Positions 23,901-32,109 of a stretch of 32,183 bases of DNA are shown here, one piece after another. Source of the stretch: an uncultured Roseburia sp. (lineage in GTDB: Bacteria; Bacillota; Clostridia; Lachnospirales; Lachnospiraceae); contig UQNW01000027.1 of assembly GCA_900542495.1 (NCBI GenBank), forward strand, positions 1 to 32,183, written 5' to 3'. Position 1 is the first letter of the stretch. The number at the start of each line of letters is the position of its first letter. Made by a program: the position numbers and the translations under genes. Below the pieces are notes generated by a model. The model worked only from the letters and a program-made list of their open reading frames with translations. It had not been told where the DNA came from and searched no databases.

Positions 23901-24114
23901 TACTGTCATAATCCTTACGATAAAAGTCCTCTATGACTTCCTCTAAGTTATTGGCATATGCAAATTTCCAGCTGCCATTAAGACTAGTGAGGAAACTGCT
24001 TTCCCCACCATCTGCCTCTTTTCCGGTTGCATAATATCTATGGTCTGAATGTGCCGGCATCCGCCGGATTGCAAAACAGTCTGGCTCATAAATTACATTT
24101 TCGTTAAATTCCAT
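20980..24114 (-). CDS. lacZ: Beta-galactosidase, GH2 family
   Basis: A 1044-residue LacZ-type enzyme that cleaves terminal beta-galactosides in the cytoplasm (no signal peptide). Domains in order: sugar-binding jelly roll (about 40-220), immunoglobulin-like domain (220-335), TIM barrel (340-640), then the beta-sandwich and small-chain domain to the end. The acid/base is Glu476 in LLWSCGNES and the nucleophile Glu549 in ISCEYMHSMGNS. RGVNRHE and NAVRTSHYPN are also as in LacZ. A low-complexity insert rich in Glu, Gln and Lys (245-268) interrupts the second domain. AAGGAGAAG precedes the ATG; it lies 12 bp after the permease gene. Confidence 0.95.
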   Translation of the reverse strand: MEFNENVIYEPDCFAIRRMPAHSDHRYYATGKEADGGESSFLTSLNGSWKFAYANNLEEVIEDFYRKDYDSSNWDEIMVPSSIQLFGYDELQYVNSQYPWDGKEAVRGKEIPKKYNPVAMYVHSFAVTGEMLKDRLSLRFDGVESAMALWVNGRFAGYSEDSFTPAEFDITELVCEGENKLAAEVFHFCTGSILESQDFFRMSGIFRDVTLRRMPAYHIYDLKVRQQFEDNLTEAVLKLQWKGVPEQEDQPAQEKWREKEPAQASEDTGCRLHISLYDDKEKCAAKTETAYTEAGTELKITAPKLWSAEEPNLYTLYIEVTGYDDTVIEVIKQRIGFRHFAMEKGIMCLNGKRIVFRGVNRHELSCDHGRNITKEEILHDLLIMKQNNINAVRTSHYPNQSYFYELCDELGLYVIDEANLESHADCFLATVGKAPMSETIPGSKAEWRENVLDRANSMYQRDKNHACILLWSCGNESCGGSNLYEMSEFFRKNDSGRLVHYEGITFDDAYPDTSDVKSFMYAPAEKLRKYLRESEAATHEKAKPVISCEYMHSMGNSTGGMDEYIRLTEEEPRYQGGFIWDFIDQSFYLTNKKGEKYLAYGGDFGDRPNDGTFCGNGLLYADRKVTPKMQEVKFQYQSVKLLPEETKVIVKNENLFISLKNYILKVVIATKDGVCAENAYELQAASQEEESIDISSLSKELKIAGEFTVTASLLTKEDTAWAKAGYELAFGQYVGKKEAPEEVVKEAEDFELVDGLMNIGVRAGNIKMLFAKEGGGLTSYQVEEKELIVSVPRPNFWRAPTDNDKGSGMPLRCGWWKTASMYAKAMPAELKETKDGAQISYTYRLFDVAENIPGNECKVTYGIRKDGALTIHMEYEADEKIKTHEMPEFGMLLRIPEQYDKVTYYGYGPEENYWDRRQGSRLGKFHFSVKENLSEYLAPQESGGRSGVREAVIEDENGYGLRISAEEMDFSALPYTPHELENARHLYELPDSEYTILRPSLHQMGVGGDDSWLSKPHPQYRMEQPGKYEFTFTIKGGKKLETDK

Positions 24115-24126
24115 AGTTCTTCTCCT

Positions 24127-24942
24127 TTATGATTTTACAGAACCGGTAATTCCTTCTACAAAGTTCTTCTGTAATACAAAGAATATAATCAACATCGGAA
24201 TTGTAGAGATCGTGACTGCAAGCATCATGCTTCCATAATCAATGGTATATCGTGCGGTCAGACCAGATACTAGAATCGGCATAGTCTTGGAATTTTCATT
24301 CTGTAATACAATCAATGGCCACATGTAGCTATTCCATGCATTCATAAAGCTTACGATTGCAGCTGCAGCGTAGGTAGATTTCATAATCGGTAAAAACATT
24401 TTAAAGTAAATGCCCCATTCACCTACTCCATCAATCCGGGCTGCTTCAATGATTTCATCCGGAAATGATTTTGCTGCCTGGCGGAACATAAATATCATAA
24501 ATGCGGTAGAAACGGTCGGTAAAATACATCCAACGGTTGTATTTAAAAGTCCCATCTTTCCAAACATACGGAACAGTGGAATTACAGTTGCTGCAGTCGG
24601 TACCATCATGGAAAGTAATAAGATGGACATAATTTTATCTTTGTATTTATCATGAAATTTTTCGAATCCATAACCTGCCAGTGAGCAGACAAATACATTT
24701 AAAACCATGGAAACCACTGCGTTCCGGATAGAATTCCACATTGCCTGTGAAAGTACTGTTGTATCCAGAAGTGATTTTAAGTTTTCCAGCAGGTAATTGC
24801 CCGGAAGAATTTTACCTGCAATGACATCCACACTTTTATTGGTTCCACTGACAATCATCCAGTACATTGGGAAGATGGAAATGATTGCGACCAGAATCAG
24901 GAATACATATTTCCAGAAATATACGAATTTTCTTTTACTCAT
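24127..24942 (-). CDS. Carbohydrate ABC transporter permease, MalG-like
   Basis: This is one of the two membrane subunits of a sugar importer (CUT1 family). The 271-residue product has six helices and the cytoplasmic EAA loop EAARIDGVGEWGIYFKMFLPI (about 160-180) that contacts the ATPase. The N terminus is short, as usual for MalG-type subunits. Its ATG overlaps the TGA of the upstream permease (ATGA). No ATPase gene is present in the locus, so it probably uses a shared MsmX/MsmK-type ATPase encoded elsewhere. Confidence 0.93.
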   Translation of the reverse strand: MSKRKFVYFWKYVFLILVAIISIFPMYWMIVSGTNKSVDVIAGKILPGNYLLENLKSLLDTTVLSQAMWNSIRNAVVSMVLNVFVCSLAGYGFEKFHDKYKDKIMSILLLSMMVPTAATVIPLFRMFGKMGLLNTTVGCILPTVSTAFMIFMFRQAAKSFPDEIIEAARIDGVGEWGIYFKMFLPIMKSTYAAAAIVSFMNAWNSYMWPLIVLQNENSKTMPILVSGLTARYTIDYGSMMLAVTISTIPMLIIFFVLQKNFVEGITGSVKS

Positions 24943-25805
24943 TTCTCATCACCTACTTTCATCTGAATAAAGGCAAGGATTGCCACCAGGATAAATACTA
25001 CATAAGAAATTGCGGATGCATATCCGAAGTTTGGATTTCCTGCAAAGGACAAATTGTATATGTAATGGGATATTGTCATGGACGTATTTGCCGGTCCACC
25101 ATTGGTAATATTCATTGATTCGTCAAAGAGCTGTAAGGTTCCATTAGTTGACATAATTGCTGTTAGCAAAATTGTCGGACGAAGCATCGGAATTGTAATT
25201 CTGGTAAATTTCTGAAATGCATTAGCTCCATCTACAACTGCTGCTTCATAAATAGAACTGTCAATATTCTGCAATGCTGCCAGGAAAAATATCATATTAT
25301 AACCGGTCCATCTCCACAATAATGCCAGTACGATTACAATTCGTGCGGTCCAGGTATTTCCCAGCCAGTTGATTGGAGATGTAATCAGATGCAGATTCGT
25401 AAGAATCGTATTGATGAATCCGTCCACAGAGAAAAGGGAACGGAAAATAATGGAATACGATACCAGGGAAGTCGTACATGGCAAGAAAATTGCAAGACGG
25501 AAAAACCATTTTCCTTTTAATCTCTTATCATTCAGAAGTGATGCTAAGAACATTGCCATCACCAGCATGATTGCTACTTCTAAGATCAGATAAATAAAAG
25601 TATTGCTTAATGTCATTTTAAAAATTTTATCCTGGAACATTCTTTTATAATTAGAAAGTCCGGTAAAAGTCATGTTCGTTCCGCTTCCGCGCTTTAAGGA
25701 TAAAATAAAGGACTGTATCATCGGCACGAAATTGAATATGACAATCATTATCGATGCCGGTATTACGAATGTCCATCCCATAATCTTTCTTTTCTTCGTT
25801 TTCAC
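24939..25805 (-). CDS. Carbohydrate ABC transporter permease, MalF-like
   Basis: This is the second permease subunit of the CUT1 sugar importer. The 288-residue product begins with a basic stretch MKTKKRKIMGWTFVIPASIM, has six helices, and the EAA loop YEAAVVDGANAFQKFTRITIPMLRP (about 190-215). The GTG start at 25805 is preceded by GGAGGTACAAC. It overlaps the next permease gene by 4 bp and follows the binding-protein gene after a 106-bp gap that contains a strong hairpin. Confidence 0.93.
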   Translation of the reverse strand: MKTKKRKIMGWTFVIPASIMIVIFNFVPMIQSFILSLKRGSGTNMTFTGLSNYKRMFQDKIFKMTLSNTFIYLILEVAIMLVMAMFLASLLNDKRLKGKWFFRLAIFLPCTTSLVSYSIIFRSLFSVDGFINTILTNLHLITSPINWLGNTWTARIVIVLALLWRWTGYNMIFFLAALQNIDSSIYEAAVVDGANAFQKFTRITIPMLRPTILLTAIMSTNGTLQLFDESMNITNGGPANTSMTISHYIYNLSFAGNPNFGYASAISYVVFILVAILAFIQMKVGDEK

Positions 25806-25859
25806 TGTTGTACCTCCAATTCGTATCGACTTTACAGCTTTCCTTTCTTCTTGAAAATT

Positions 25860-25889
25860 CTGCCTGCACAGCAGCTGCTATGCAGGCAG
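25860..25889 (-). promoter_or_regulatory. Intra-operon stem-loop after the binding-protein gene
   Basis: CTGCCTGCA (25860-25868) pairs with TGCAGGCAG (25881-25889), and the loop CAGCAGCTGCTA is itself self-complementary. There is no strong T-run after it on the minus strand. Such hairpins between binding-protein and permease genes (as in malE-malF) usually stabilise the upstream mRNA or partly end transcription, giving more binding protein than permease. Confidence 0.6.
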
Positions 25890-25911
25890 TTTGTAAAGTG
25901 CTTATGCTAAA

Positions 25912-27228
25912 TTATTCGCTCATTGCAAATGATACGGTATCATCTGCTTCTTTTAACGCTTCCTGAATATCCTGTCCCTGCTGAATCTGGGTAAGTGCTG
26001 TTCCAAGTGCGGATTTTGCTTCCTCCCAATACTGGCCTAATGTAATAGCCGGTACTTCAGCACCGTAGTTAGCAAATTTCTCATAAATCTTATCTCCACC
26101 GAAGAATTCATTTTCCTGTGAGTATGCATCACTCTCTGCTGCCGGAAGGTAGGTTGCAACTGCACCGGTAGTAGGGAGAATAGTATCATAAAGCTCTGTG
26201 CTGCTTGCAAATGTGTTCATTAAGAAATCGATAGCAAGGGCTTTGTTTGGCGAGTCATTCATAACCATCCATCCTGCACCACCATTGTTACTGTAGTTGG
26301 TTGCATTTGGAGCATTGTCCAGTCTTGGCATTGTAGTAACGCCCCAGTCGCCGGACTGATCTTCCTGTGCCTGAATGGTACTTGTAATCCAGCATCCATT
26401 GATTACGCTTGCTACTGTTCCGTTGTTAATGGTTCCAATATACTGATCCCAGTCATTTACTTCTACTAAAATTCCCTTGTCAACCATGGTTTCATAATCT
26501 TCTACAGCTTCTGCAACCACATCATTTCCTGCAAAATTCGGATTGCCATCTTCATCAAACATGCTGTCGCCTGCACTTCTTAATATTGCAATCAGTAAGT
26601 CAGGTCCACCAGCCTGTGCGCTTAATAATGGTTTTCCGGTCTTTGCTAATACATCTTCACCAAGTTCAATGAATTTGGACCATGTAATATCAGTAAAGTC
26701 ATCAATAGAATAACCAGCTTCACCGATTACATCGGTACGAATAAATAATGCAGTTACACCACTGTCGAATGGTACATTGTAATTCTTTCCATCTACTGTT
26801 CCAATTGCTGTTTTATAACTTGCAAATTTGGAGAAATCAATTCCGGAATCAGATAAATCTGCAAATAAATCCGGATAGTTCTTTACATTATTTAATAAAG
26901 CAGTATCATTCATAAGAATGATGTCTGGCAGTGTATCGGTCTGTCCAGAGGTTGCTGCTGTTGTAAGCTTGGTCTGAATATCCTCCCAGGATGTTTCTAC
27001 TACATTTACGTTTACATCCGGATGGTCTTTCTGATAAATCTTTTCTGCCTCTTCCATTGCCGGAATATTAAAGGTTGCATCCCAGCACCAAACGGTCAGT
27101 TCGTTTGAAGATGCTTCGGTATTTGAAGCGGAATTGCTTCCATTATCAGAGCTGCTGGTGGAACCACATCCAACCATTCCAATTGTCATTGCTGCAGTAA
27201 GAATTGCAGCCAAAATCTTTTTCTTCAT
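25912..27228 (-). CDS. Sugar ABC transporter substrate-binding lipoprotein
   Basis: This is the extracellular, lipid-anchored receptor of the importer. From the ATG at 27228 (GGAGGAAGAC just upstream; the frame extends to 27246 without a site) it is 438 residues. Signal peptide and lipobox MKKKILAAILTAAMTIGMVG followed by Cys21, a Ser/Asn linker, then a cluster B (MalE-type, SBP_bac_1) fold: LTVWCWDATFNIPAMEEAEKIYQKDHPDVNVNVVET, LPDIILMNDTALLNN, and GGAGWMVMNDSPNKALAIDFLM. It is first in the operon with the operator and promoter immediately upstream. Confidence 0.93.
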   Translation of the reverse strand: MKKKILAAILTAAMTIGMVGCGSTSSSDNGSNSASNTEASSNELTVWCWDATFNIPAMEEAEKIYQKDHPDVNVNVVETSWEDIQTKLTTAATSGQTDTLPDIILMNDTALLNNVKNYPDLFADLSDSGIDFSKFASYKTAIGTVDGKNYNVPFDSGVTALFIRTDVIGEAGYSIDDFTDITWSKFIELGEDVLAKTGKPLLSAQAGGPDLLIAILRSAGDSMFDEDGNPNFAGNDVVAEAVEDYETMVDKGILVEVNDWDQYIGTINNGTVASVINGCWITSTIQAQEDQSGDWGVTTMPRLDNAPNATNYSNNGGAGWMVMNDSPNKALAIDFLMNTFASSTELYDTILPTTGAVATYLPAAESDAYSQENEFFGGDKIYEKFANYGAEVPAITLGQYWEEAKSALGTALTQIQQGQDIQEALKEADDTVSFAMSE

Positions 27229-27287
27229 TTGTCTTCCTCCTGTCATTGTAAAAAGTATCTCTTCCCCGTTCCTTATATTTTCTTATC

Positions 27288-27302
27288 GTGAACGCGTTTC
27301 AC
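27288..27302. promoter_or_regulatory. Probable LacI-family operator
   Basis: GTGAACGCGTTTCAC is a near-palindrome with a central CG, as LacI-family operators have; it lacks one base of perfect symmetry. It lies about 8-22 bp after the predicted start of the binding-protein operon, where a bound repressor would block transcription. The LacI-type regulator encoded at 27532-28518 is the natural candidate. It does not fit the CcpA cre consensus well. Confidence 0.65.
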
Positions 27303-27316
27303 TTGATTACATTGCT

Positions 27317-27345
27317 AATATAATACCGCTTCTGCAAAATGTCAA
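27317..27345 (-). promoter_or_regulatory. Promoter of the sugar operon
   Basis: -35 TTGACA (27340-27345), 17-bp spacer, -10 TATATT (27317-27322) on the minus strand: a consensus -35 and a near-consensus -10, a strong promoter that needs a repressor for control. The leader to the binding-protein ATG is about 80 nt. Confidence 0.8.
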
Positions 27346-27440
27346 GCGGTTAACATACGAAATATTAGGTTTTCACAAGATGACGTCCTATTTTTTGTGC
27401 ATAATGCACTAATATCAACCAATTCATCCATTTTTTATCA

Positions 27441-27492
27441 CAAAAAATAGTTCTTAATTCATGTCAACCGAGGAACACGAACTAAGAACTAT
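27441..27492 (-). terminator. Terminator of the LacI-family regulator gene
   Basis: ATAGTTCTTAATTC (27447-27460) pairs with GAACTAAGAACTAT (27479-27492) over 14 bp with one G-T pair. On the minus strand it is followed by TTTTTTG. It separates the regulator gene from the sugar operon. Confidence 0.82.
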
Positions 27493-27531
27493 CATTTATT
27501 CTTTTATTTGCCTATTATTTCTGTCAATCTA

Positions 27532-28518
27532 TTACTTTTCTTTTGTTGTACCGCGCTTCATCAGGCTGACCGGAAGTACCACCTTTGCCGGCATTACGCC
27601 GCCACTGCGTTTTTTTAAGATAGCATCCACTGCTAACTGTGCCATTTCCTTAATCGGCTGCCGGATGGTAGTCAGCATCGGATTTACCAATGTAGCAATA
27701 TTGACATCATCAAATCCTACAATCTGCACATCCGCCGGAACCCGCTTTCCAAGGGCACTGCATGCCTGAATGGACTGGGCTGCAATAACATCACTGCTGG
27801 CAAAAATTCCATCAATTTCCGGATATTTCTGCAGCGTCTGCTTAATATTTTCCAGATATTCCATCACACTGTAGGATGCCTCGCTTGTCTCTATTTCATG
27901 ATGCCGGATTCTATATTTCTCACAGACTTCCCGAAAACCTACACAACGTCTGTCTGCCGGCATCACCTGACGCTCTACTCCACTGAAATGTACAATTTCT
28001 TTACATCCGCATTTAGCAAGATATTCTGTGGCAAGCACTCCGCCCATATAGTTGTCACACTGAATATTGCAGTCCCCCAATGCATCATTACACTCTATGG
28101 TAACAATTGGAATATTCAGGTTCAGGAATTCATTGGCGCTTACTGTTCCACTGCACAATATGATTCCTGCCACCTGATTACTCTTAAACATCTCTACATA
28201 TTTCCGTTCGTTGCTGCGCTCCTCCTTGGAATTGCAGACAATCATTTTATAATTCTCTGCTGCCGCCGCTGATTCAATATTGCTTAAAAGCTTTGCAAAA
28301 TACGGATGAACAATATGCGGTACGATTACGCCAATCGTGCTGGTATGCTGTTTTGAAAGAGAACGGGCTACCTCATTGGGCTGATAGCCTATCTCCTTCA
28401 TGACATCATATACCTTCTGCCTGGTCTTCTCACTGATATATCCACGGTTATTAATTACTCTCGAAACAGTCGTAACAGTTACCCCTGCCCGTTCTGCCAC
28501 ATCCTTTAACGTACTCAA
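27532..28518 (-). CDS. LacI-family transcriptional regulator
   Basis: The 328-residue product has the LacI helix-turn-helix at the start (TLKDVAERAGVTVTTVSRVINNRGYISEKTRQKV, residues 3-36), a hinge, and a periplasmic-binding-protein-like effector domain (TIGVIVPHIVHPYFAKLLSNIESAA, VAGIILCSG, DGIFASSDVIAAQSIQACSALGKRVPADVQIVGFDD). It starts at TTG 28518 after AGGGGGAC. It should bind the operator at 27288-27302 and respond to the imported sugar or a product. It is transcribed separately from, but in the same direction as, the sugar operon. Confidence 0.93.
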   Translation of the reverse strand: MSTLKDVAERAGVTVTTVSRVINNRGYISEKTRQKVYDVMKEIGYQPNEVARSLSKQHTSTIGVIVPHIVHPYFAKLLSNIESAAAAENYKMIVCNSKEERSNERKYVEMFKSNQVAGIILCSGTVSANEFLNLNIPIVTIECNDALGDCNIQCDNYMGGVLATEYLAKCGCKEIVHFSGVERQVMPADRRCVGFREVCEKYRIRHHEIETSEASYSVMEYLENIKQTLQKYPEIDGIFASSDVIAAQSIQACSALGKRVPADVQIVGFDDVNIATLVNPMLTTIRQPIKEMAQLAVDAILKKRSGGVMPAKVVLPVSLMKRGTTKEK

Positions 28519-28550
28519 AATTGTCCCCCTTCTCCTTGGTTATTACTATA

Positions 28551-28579
28551 ACGATAGCACTTTTATATCGTTATGTCAA
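28551..28579 (-). promoter_or_regulatory. Promoter of the LacI-family regulator gene
   Basis: -35 TTGACA (28574-28579), 17 bp, -10 TATCGT (28551-28556), minus strand. An inverted repeat AACGATA-9-TATCGTT (28550-28572) spans the spacer and the -10, a position suited to a repressor; whether the regulator binds here is not known. Confidence 0.6.
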
Positions 28580-28713
28580 CATGACATATCAACCAGTCAT
28601 ACGTTGATGAGGATATTTTTCTCTTGTTGCCAGTCCCACACGGATATGACACTCCGACCTATTGACGTCCAGTACTTTCCTTTTTATACTTTCAATCTCT
28701 CCGGTAATTCTTC

Positions 28714-30270
28714 CTATTGCCTGTACCAAACCATTTCCTGCAGATTACACCAGAAATAATCATCTGTACAGCCTGCTACATAGCATGTAAACATATCTCC
28801 AGCCTTGCTGTCATCATAATAAAAGCTGAGTCTTGGGCATAGCCCCTGTTGGGAGCGGTCTGTCAGTTCCCATACATATGGTTCCTGATTACAAAATCCT
28901 GTATTTCCAGATTCTAACGTATAAATATAAGCACCGTCTTCCTGAATACGGAACGCCATACCCCAGCTCGGACAATACCATGTGCCAATGAAATTCTTTT
29001 CCATTGTCTCAGCATAATCATCAAACACATCAAAGCCTTCCACAGAAGATGCATCTGCTGTGATCTGGAAAGACGCATACTCACTGTCTGTGATCGGTCC
29101 AGATTTCACTATATTGCTCTGATCCGGTTTAAGTTCCGTATCTTCTATTATTTCTGATGCCGCCTCTGTGTTTTCAGTTTCCTGATTTTTTATGTCAGTT
29201 TCTGTGGAAATCTCTGTGTCATTATGATATGTTTCATTCTGGCTTTCCTGCTGCTTCTCCGTCTTCATTGCTTCCCATTGTGTATGTATATCACTCCCTG
29301 CACCCACAAAAATCACAAGACTCAATACTACAACAAAGCACCACATCAGCACGAGGATAAAAATAGTTAAAAATCTTATTCCCTTCTTTTTTCCTAGTCC
29401 CTTCCCCTTATTTTGGGAACGTCTCAGAAGATAAACAATCCTTACACTAACCAAAATCCACAAGCCCACTAAAAGCAGCGTTGCCCCAATAAGCATAAAA
29501 TTATAATAACTATCTGAACTTCCCACAACAAATGTCCAGATTCCATAACCTACGGCAGTTGCAGCCATCAATATTCCAAACCAAAGATTCAGATATGGCT
29601 CTGTTTTTGTGTCCTGTTCTGCCATGATCTCCCACGTTTTTACAGTGTCCATCAGTCTGGTCTGATCCCCGCTTCTGAAAATCTCCTGTAATTCATCATC
29701 CGACAGCTTAACGGTCTTAGAAGGCACCGCAGCGCAATGCTCCAGTTCGATCTGCCAGCTATCCTCCCTGGCACGAAATGATGCTGCTGCAAGCAGAAAA
29801 TAATAGGTCTTCAATACATTTTTTCCCAGACTTTCTACTGCAATCTGGGAAAGTGCCTGTTTTGCAGCCAACGGTTTTTCCATCAGGATGTCCTGCTTGG
29901 CCATTGTCAGCAGGGTTATACTCTTTAAGAAAAATTTTTTATTATGATTTTCGCGATAGATGACCAGATTATAATCGTGCTTTTCCTGCAGTGTAAAATC
30001 CTTCATCCGCTTTGCAACGATTCCATTATGGGCAGCGCAAAACCCCATCATAGAAAACATACACATAACATAAAGAAGAATGTAGCTTGAAAGCTTTATT
30101 TCTATCTGTGGATACAATATTTTATCCACCATGCCAAGAGCGAATAATAACAGTAAAATCAGATATCTGAGCGCACACTCTCTCTTTGCCCTGCGTATGC
30201 ATTTTCTTGCCATTTCAATTCCGCGGTTGTCGTACAATTCGACTGATTCATTTGTGTCATATATATTCAC
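28714..30270 (-). CDS. Membrane protein of unknown function
   Basis: The product is 518 residues. Two N-terminal membrane helices (about 32-50 and 58-82) are followed by a soluble helical part with a TPR-like stretch (LLTMAKQDILMEKPLAAKQALSQI, about 120-145), two further helices (about 228-280), a third segment (LTIFILVLMWCFVVVLSLVIFVG, about 300-325), a Glu/Thr/Asn-rich linker and a C-terminal domain (about 425-518) with FIGTWYCPSWGMAFRIQEDG and EMVWYRQ, resembling small secreted lipocalin-like folds. No family is named. The GTG start follows GGCAGGAATC; an internal ATG (M20) is possible. It is followed 54 bp on by no partner of known function; traX and pyrF lie upstream on the same strand. 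Confidence 0.65.
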   Translation of the reverse strand: MNIYDTNESVELYDNRGIEMARKCIRRAKRECALRYLILLLLFALGMVDKILYPQIEIKLSSYILLYVMCMFSMMGFCAAHNGIVAKRMKDFTLQEKHDYNLVIYRENHNKKFFLKSITLLTMAKQDILMEKPLAAKQALSQIAVESLGKNVLKTYYFLLAAASFRAREDSWQIELEHCAAVPSKTVKLSDDELQEIFRSGDQTRLMDTVKTWEIMAEQDTKTEPYLNLWFGILMAATAVGYGIWTFVVGSSDSYYNFMLIGATLLLVGLWILVSVRIVYLLRRSQNKGKGLGKKKGIRFLTIFILVLMWCFVVVLSLVIFVGAGSDIHTQWEAMKTEKQQESQNETYHNDTEISTETDIKNQETENTEAASEIIEDTELKPDQSNIVKSGPITDSEYASFQITADASSVEGFDVFDDYAETMEKNFIGTWYCPSWGMAFRIQEDGAYIYTLESGNTGFCNQEPYVWELTDRSQQGLCPRLSFYYDDSKAGDMFTCYVAGCTDDYFWCNLQEMVWYRQ

Positions 30271-30324
30271 GATTCCTGCCCCTTTTGCATTATGTCAACC
30301 TTGTGTTTCATTTTCTATCAAGAG

Positions 30325-31104
30325 CTAAACCGCCGAATATCCGCTGATTCCCATGAAATAACAGAGCAGATATAAAATCAGCAAATGTGCCGGATAGAAG
30401 ATGTAGAAGAAATACTTCATCTTTAAACCGCGTGTTCCGTTATAAAAAGCGATTGGGATAAATCCAAACAGCGCCGGTGCCTCCCAGATAAATGATGCAC
30501 ATCCTGCGATGATCTGCCACATTTTTTTCTTGCGGAAAATGTATAAGACCATGATACAGAATACACCTTTTTCGGCATAATCTGTTTTCAGGAAATATGC
30601 AAGCGCCATTCCTGCTGCCACGATCAGGATATACAAGATTACCTTCAACGCCTGATTCCACTCTTCTTTTTCTTCCACTGCACGGTAAGCGATCATCGTC
30701 AGCAAACCAATGAATAGTGTAAAAAAGACATTCTGATAATTGAATTCGAGTATTTTGCTGCTGAATGCCAGATCGAACGGTATCTCTGAGATCAATGCAA
30801 ACAGCCCAAGCCGCATCGCATATTTTTTCACATCATGCGTATGTAGAAATCCCTCCACCAACAAAAAGCAGAAGATTGGAAACGCCACACGTCCGATCAT
30901 TCGCATGATCGTGTATGTCCAATACAGTGCTCCATTTGCTGAAAGCCACAGCATAATTGCATCTGCATTTGTCTGGTCAAGTTCACCCAAACCATTTACC
31001 ATTAAAAGTCTTGCCAATACTGCTGCACCAATATGATCGATCACCATTGTCACGATCGCGATCATTTTTAAGGTGCTTCCGCTGATTCCTTTTTTGTTTT
31101 CCAT
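30325..31104 (-). CDS. TraX family membrane protein
   Basis: The 259-residue product is very hydrophobic and matches the TraX family (named after the F-plasmid pilin acetylase), common on Firmicute chromosomes where its role is not established. Family features are SGSTLKMIAIVTMVIDHIGAAV near the N terminus, RMIGRVAFPIFCFLLVEGFLHTHDVKKYAMRLGLFALISEIPFDLAF in the middle, and MKYFFYIFYPAHLLILYLLC near the end. AGAGGGAAAC precedes the ATG. Chromosomal position gives no sign of conjugative neighbours. Confidence 0.88.
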   Translation of the reverse strand: MENKKGISGSTLKMIAIVTMVIDHIGAAVLARLLMVNGLGELDQTNADAIMLWLSANGALYWTYTIMRMIGRVAFPIFCFLLVEGFLHTHDVKKYAMRLGLFALISEIPFDLAFSSKILEFNYQNVFFTLFIGLLTMIAYRAVEEKEEWNQALKVILYILIVAAGMALAYFLKTDYAEKGVFCIMVLYIFRKKKMWQIIAGCASFIWEAPALFGFIPIAFYNGTRGLKMKYFFYIFYPAHLLILYLLCYFMGISGYSAV

Positions 31105-31143
31105 TGTTTCCCTCTTTCTTAACTTACAAAAACTGCATAAAGT

Positions 31144-31179
31144 AAAAATTGTCGTGCGTTACCGGGCACGACAATTTTT
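31144..31179. terminator. Terminator of pyrF
   Basis: AAAAATTGTCGTGC pairs with GCACGACAATTTTT (stems 31144-31157 and 31166-31179), 8-nt loop, T-run on both strands. It lies 14 bp past the pyrF stop on the minus strand. Confidence 0.85.
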
Positions 31180-31192
31180 ACCAGCATCAGTT

Positions 31193-31891
31193 TTAGCCTA
31201 CAAATTCGGCAACACATCTTCTGTATGCCGCTACCGGATCAGCTGCCTGTGTGATTGGTCTGCCGACTACGATAAAATCAGAGCCAAGCTCTTTTGCTTT
31301 TGCAGGTGTTGTCACACGCTTCTGATCTCCTACATCTCCATCTGCAAAACGCACGCCCGGTGTGATGGTAAGGAATTTTTCTCCACATACTTCGTGTACT
31401 TTTCCTGCCTCTAATGGAGAGCATACCACACCGTCTAACCCTGCTTCCATTGTATTTTTTGCGTAATGCATAACCGTTTTGTCAATCGGTTTGTCAATCC
31501 ATAATTCTTCCTGCATCACTTCCTCACTTGTGGAAGTAAGCTGTGTCACTGCGATAAGCAGAGGTCTTGTTCCGTCTGCTCTTGTCAGCCCTTCGATTGC
31601 AGCGGACATCATGGCTTTGGTTCCTGCTGCATGCACGTTACACATATCAACATCCAGATTTGATAATACTGCCATTGATTTTCTTACTGTATTTGGAATA
31701 TCGTGTAATTTCAGATCAAGGAAAATCTTATGTCCCATTTTCTTAATTGTTCTTACGATTTCCGGTCCCTCTGCATAAAAAAGTTCCATTCCAATTTTTA
31801 CAAATGGCTTTTCTTCCTGAAATTTGCTTAAAAAATTAACTACTTCTTCTTTGCTGTTAAAATCACAGGCAATAATGACATCTCTTCCCAT
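31193..31891 (-). CDS. pyrF: Orotidine 5'-phosphate decarboxylase
   Basis: It decarboxylates OMP to UMP, the last step of de novo pyrimidine synthesis. The 232-residue product is a class I enzyme: VIIACDFNSKEEV start, VKIGMELFYAEG, and the catalytic array DLKLHDIPNTV with Asp59, Lys61 and Asp64. The phosphate-binding end GSDFIVVGRPITQAADP is intact. AAAAGGAGAAC precedes the ATG at 31891. It stands alone rather than with other pyr genes in this window, with a strong terminator after it. Confidence 0.96.
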   Translation of the reverse strand: MGRDVIIACDFNSKEEVVNFLSKFQEEKPFVKIGMELFYAEGPEIVRTIKKMGHKIFLDLKLHDIPNTVRKSMAVLSNLDVDMCNVHAAGTKAMMSAAIEGLTRADGTRPLLIAVTQLTSTSEEVMQEELWIDKPIDKTVMHYAKNTMEAGLDGVVCSPLEAGKVHEVCGEKFLTITPGVRFADGDVGDQKRVTTPAKAKELGSDFIVVGRPITQAADPVAAYRRCVAEFVG

Positions 31892-32051
31892 AAGTTCTCC
31901 TTTTCACTCTGGTTTATCCAGATTTTCTTCTATTTTCTTATGTTTCATAACATAATCCTATCTTTCAAAAAATACCATATCCTACCCCAAAAGTAAATAT
32001 CTGCGTCTCTAAATCATACGTTTTTCTGCGCGAAAAAAAATTTTTTTGTAC

Positions 32052-32080
32052 TAGACACGGCATATGTTTTGTGGTATTAT
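32052..32080 (+). promoter_or_regulatory. Promoter of the tRNA-Pro gene
   Basis: -35 TAGACA (32052-32057), 17-bp spacer, -10 TATTAT (32075-32080). Transcription would start near 32087, about 23 bases before the tRNA. An A/T-rich run (32030-32048) precedes the -35. Confidence 0.65.
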
Positions 32081-32109
32081 CATTAAGTACGATTTTTGTA
32101 CATACCAAT

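Noticed and set aside
27288..27302. CcpA cre site
   Set aside because: The spacing of the CG core relative to the TG and CA flanks does not fit the cre consensus; a LacI-family operator fits better with the adjacent regulator.
30325..31104. Conjugative element indicated by TraX
   Set aside because: TraX-family proteins are frequent chromosomal genes in Clostridia, and no relaxase, type IV secretion or integrase genes are nearby.
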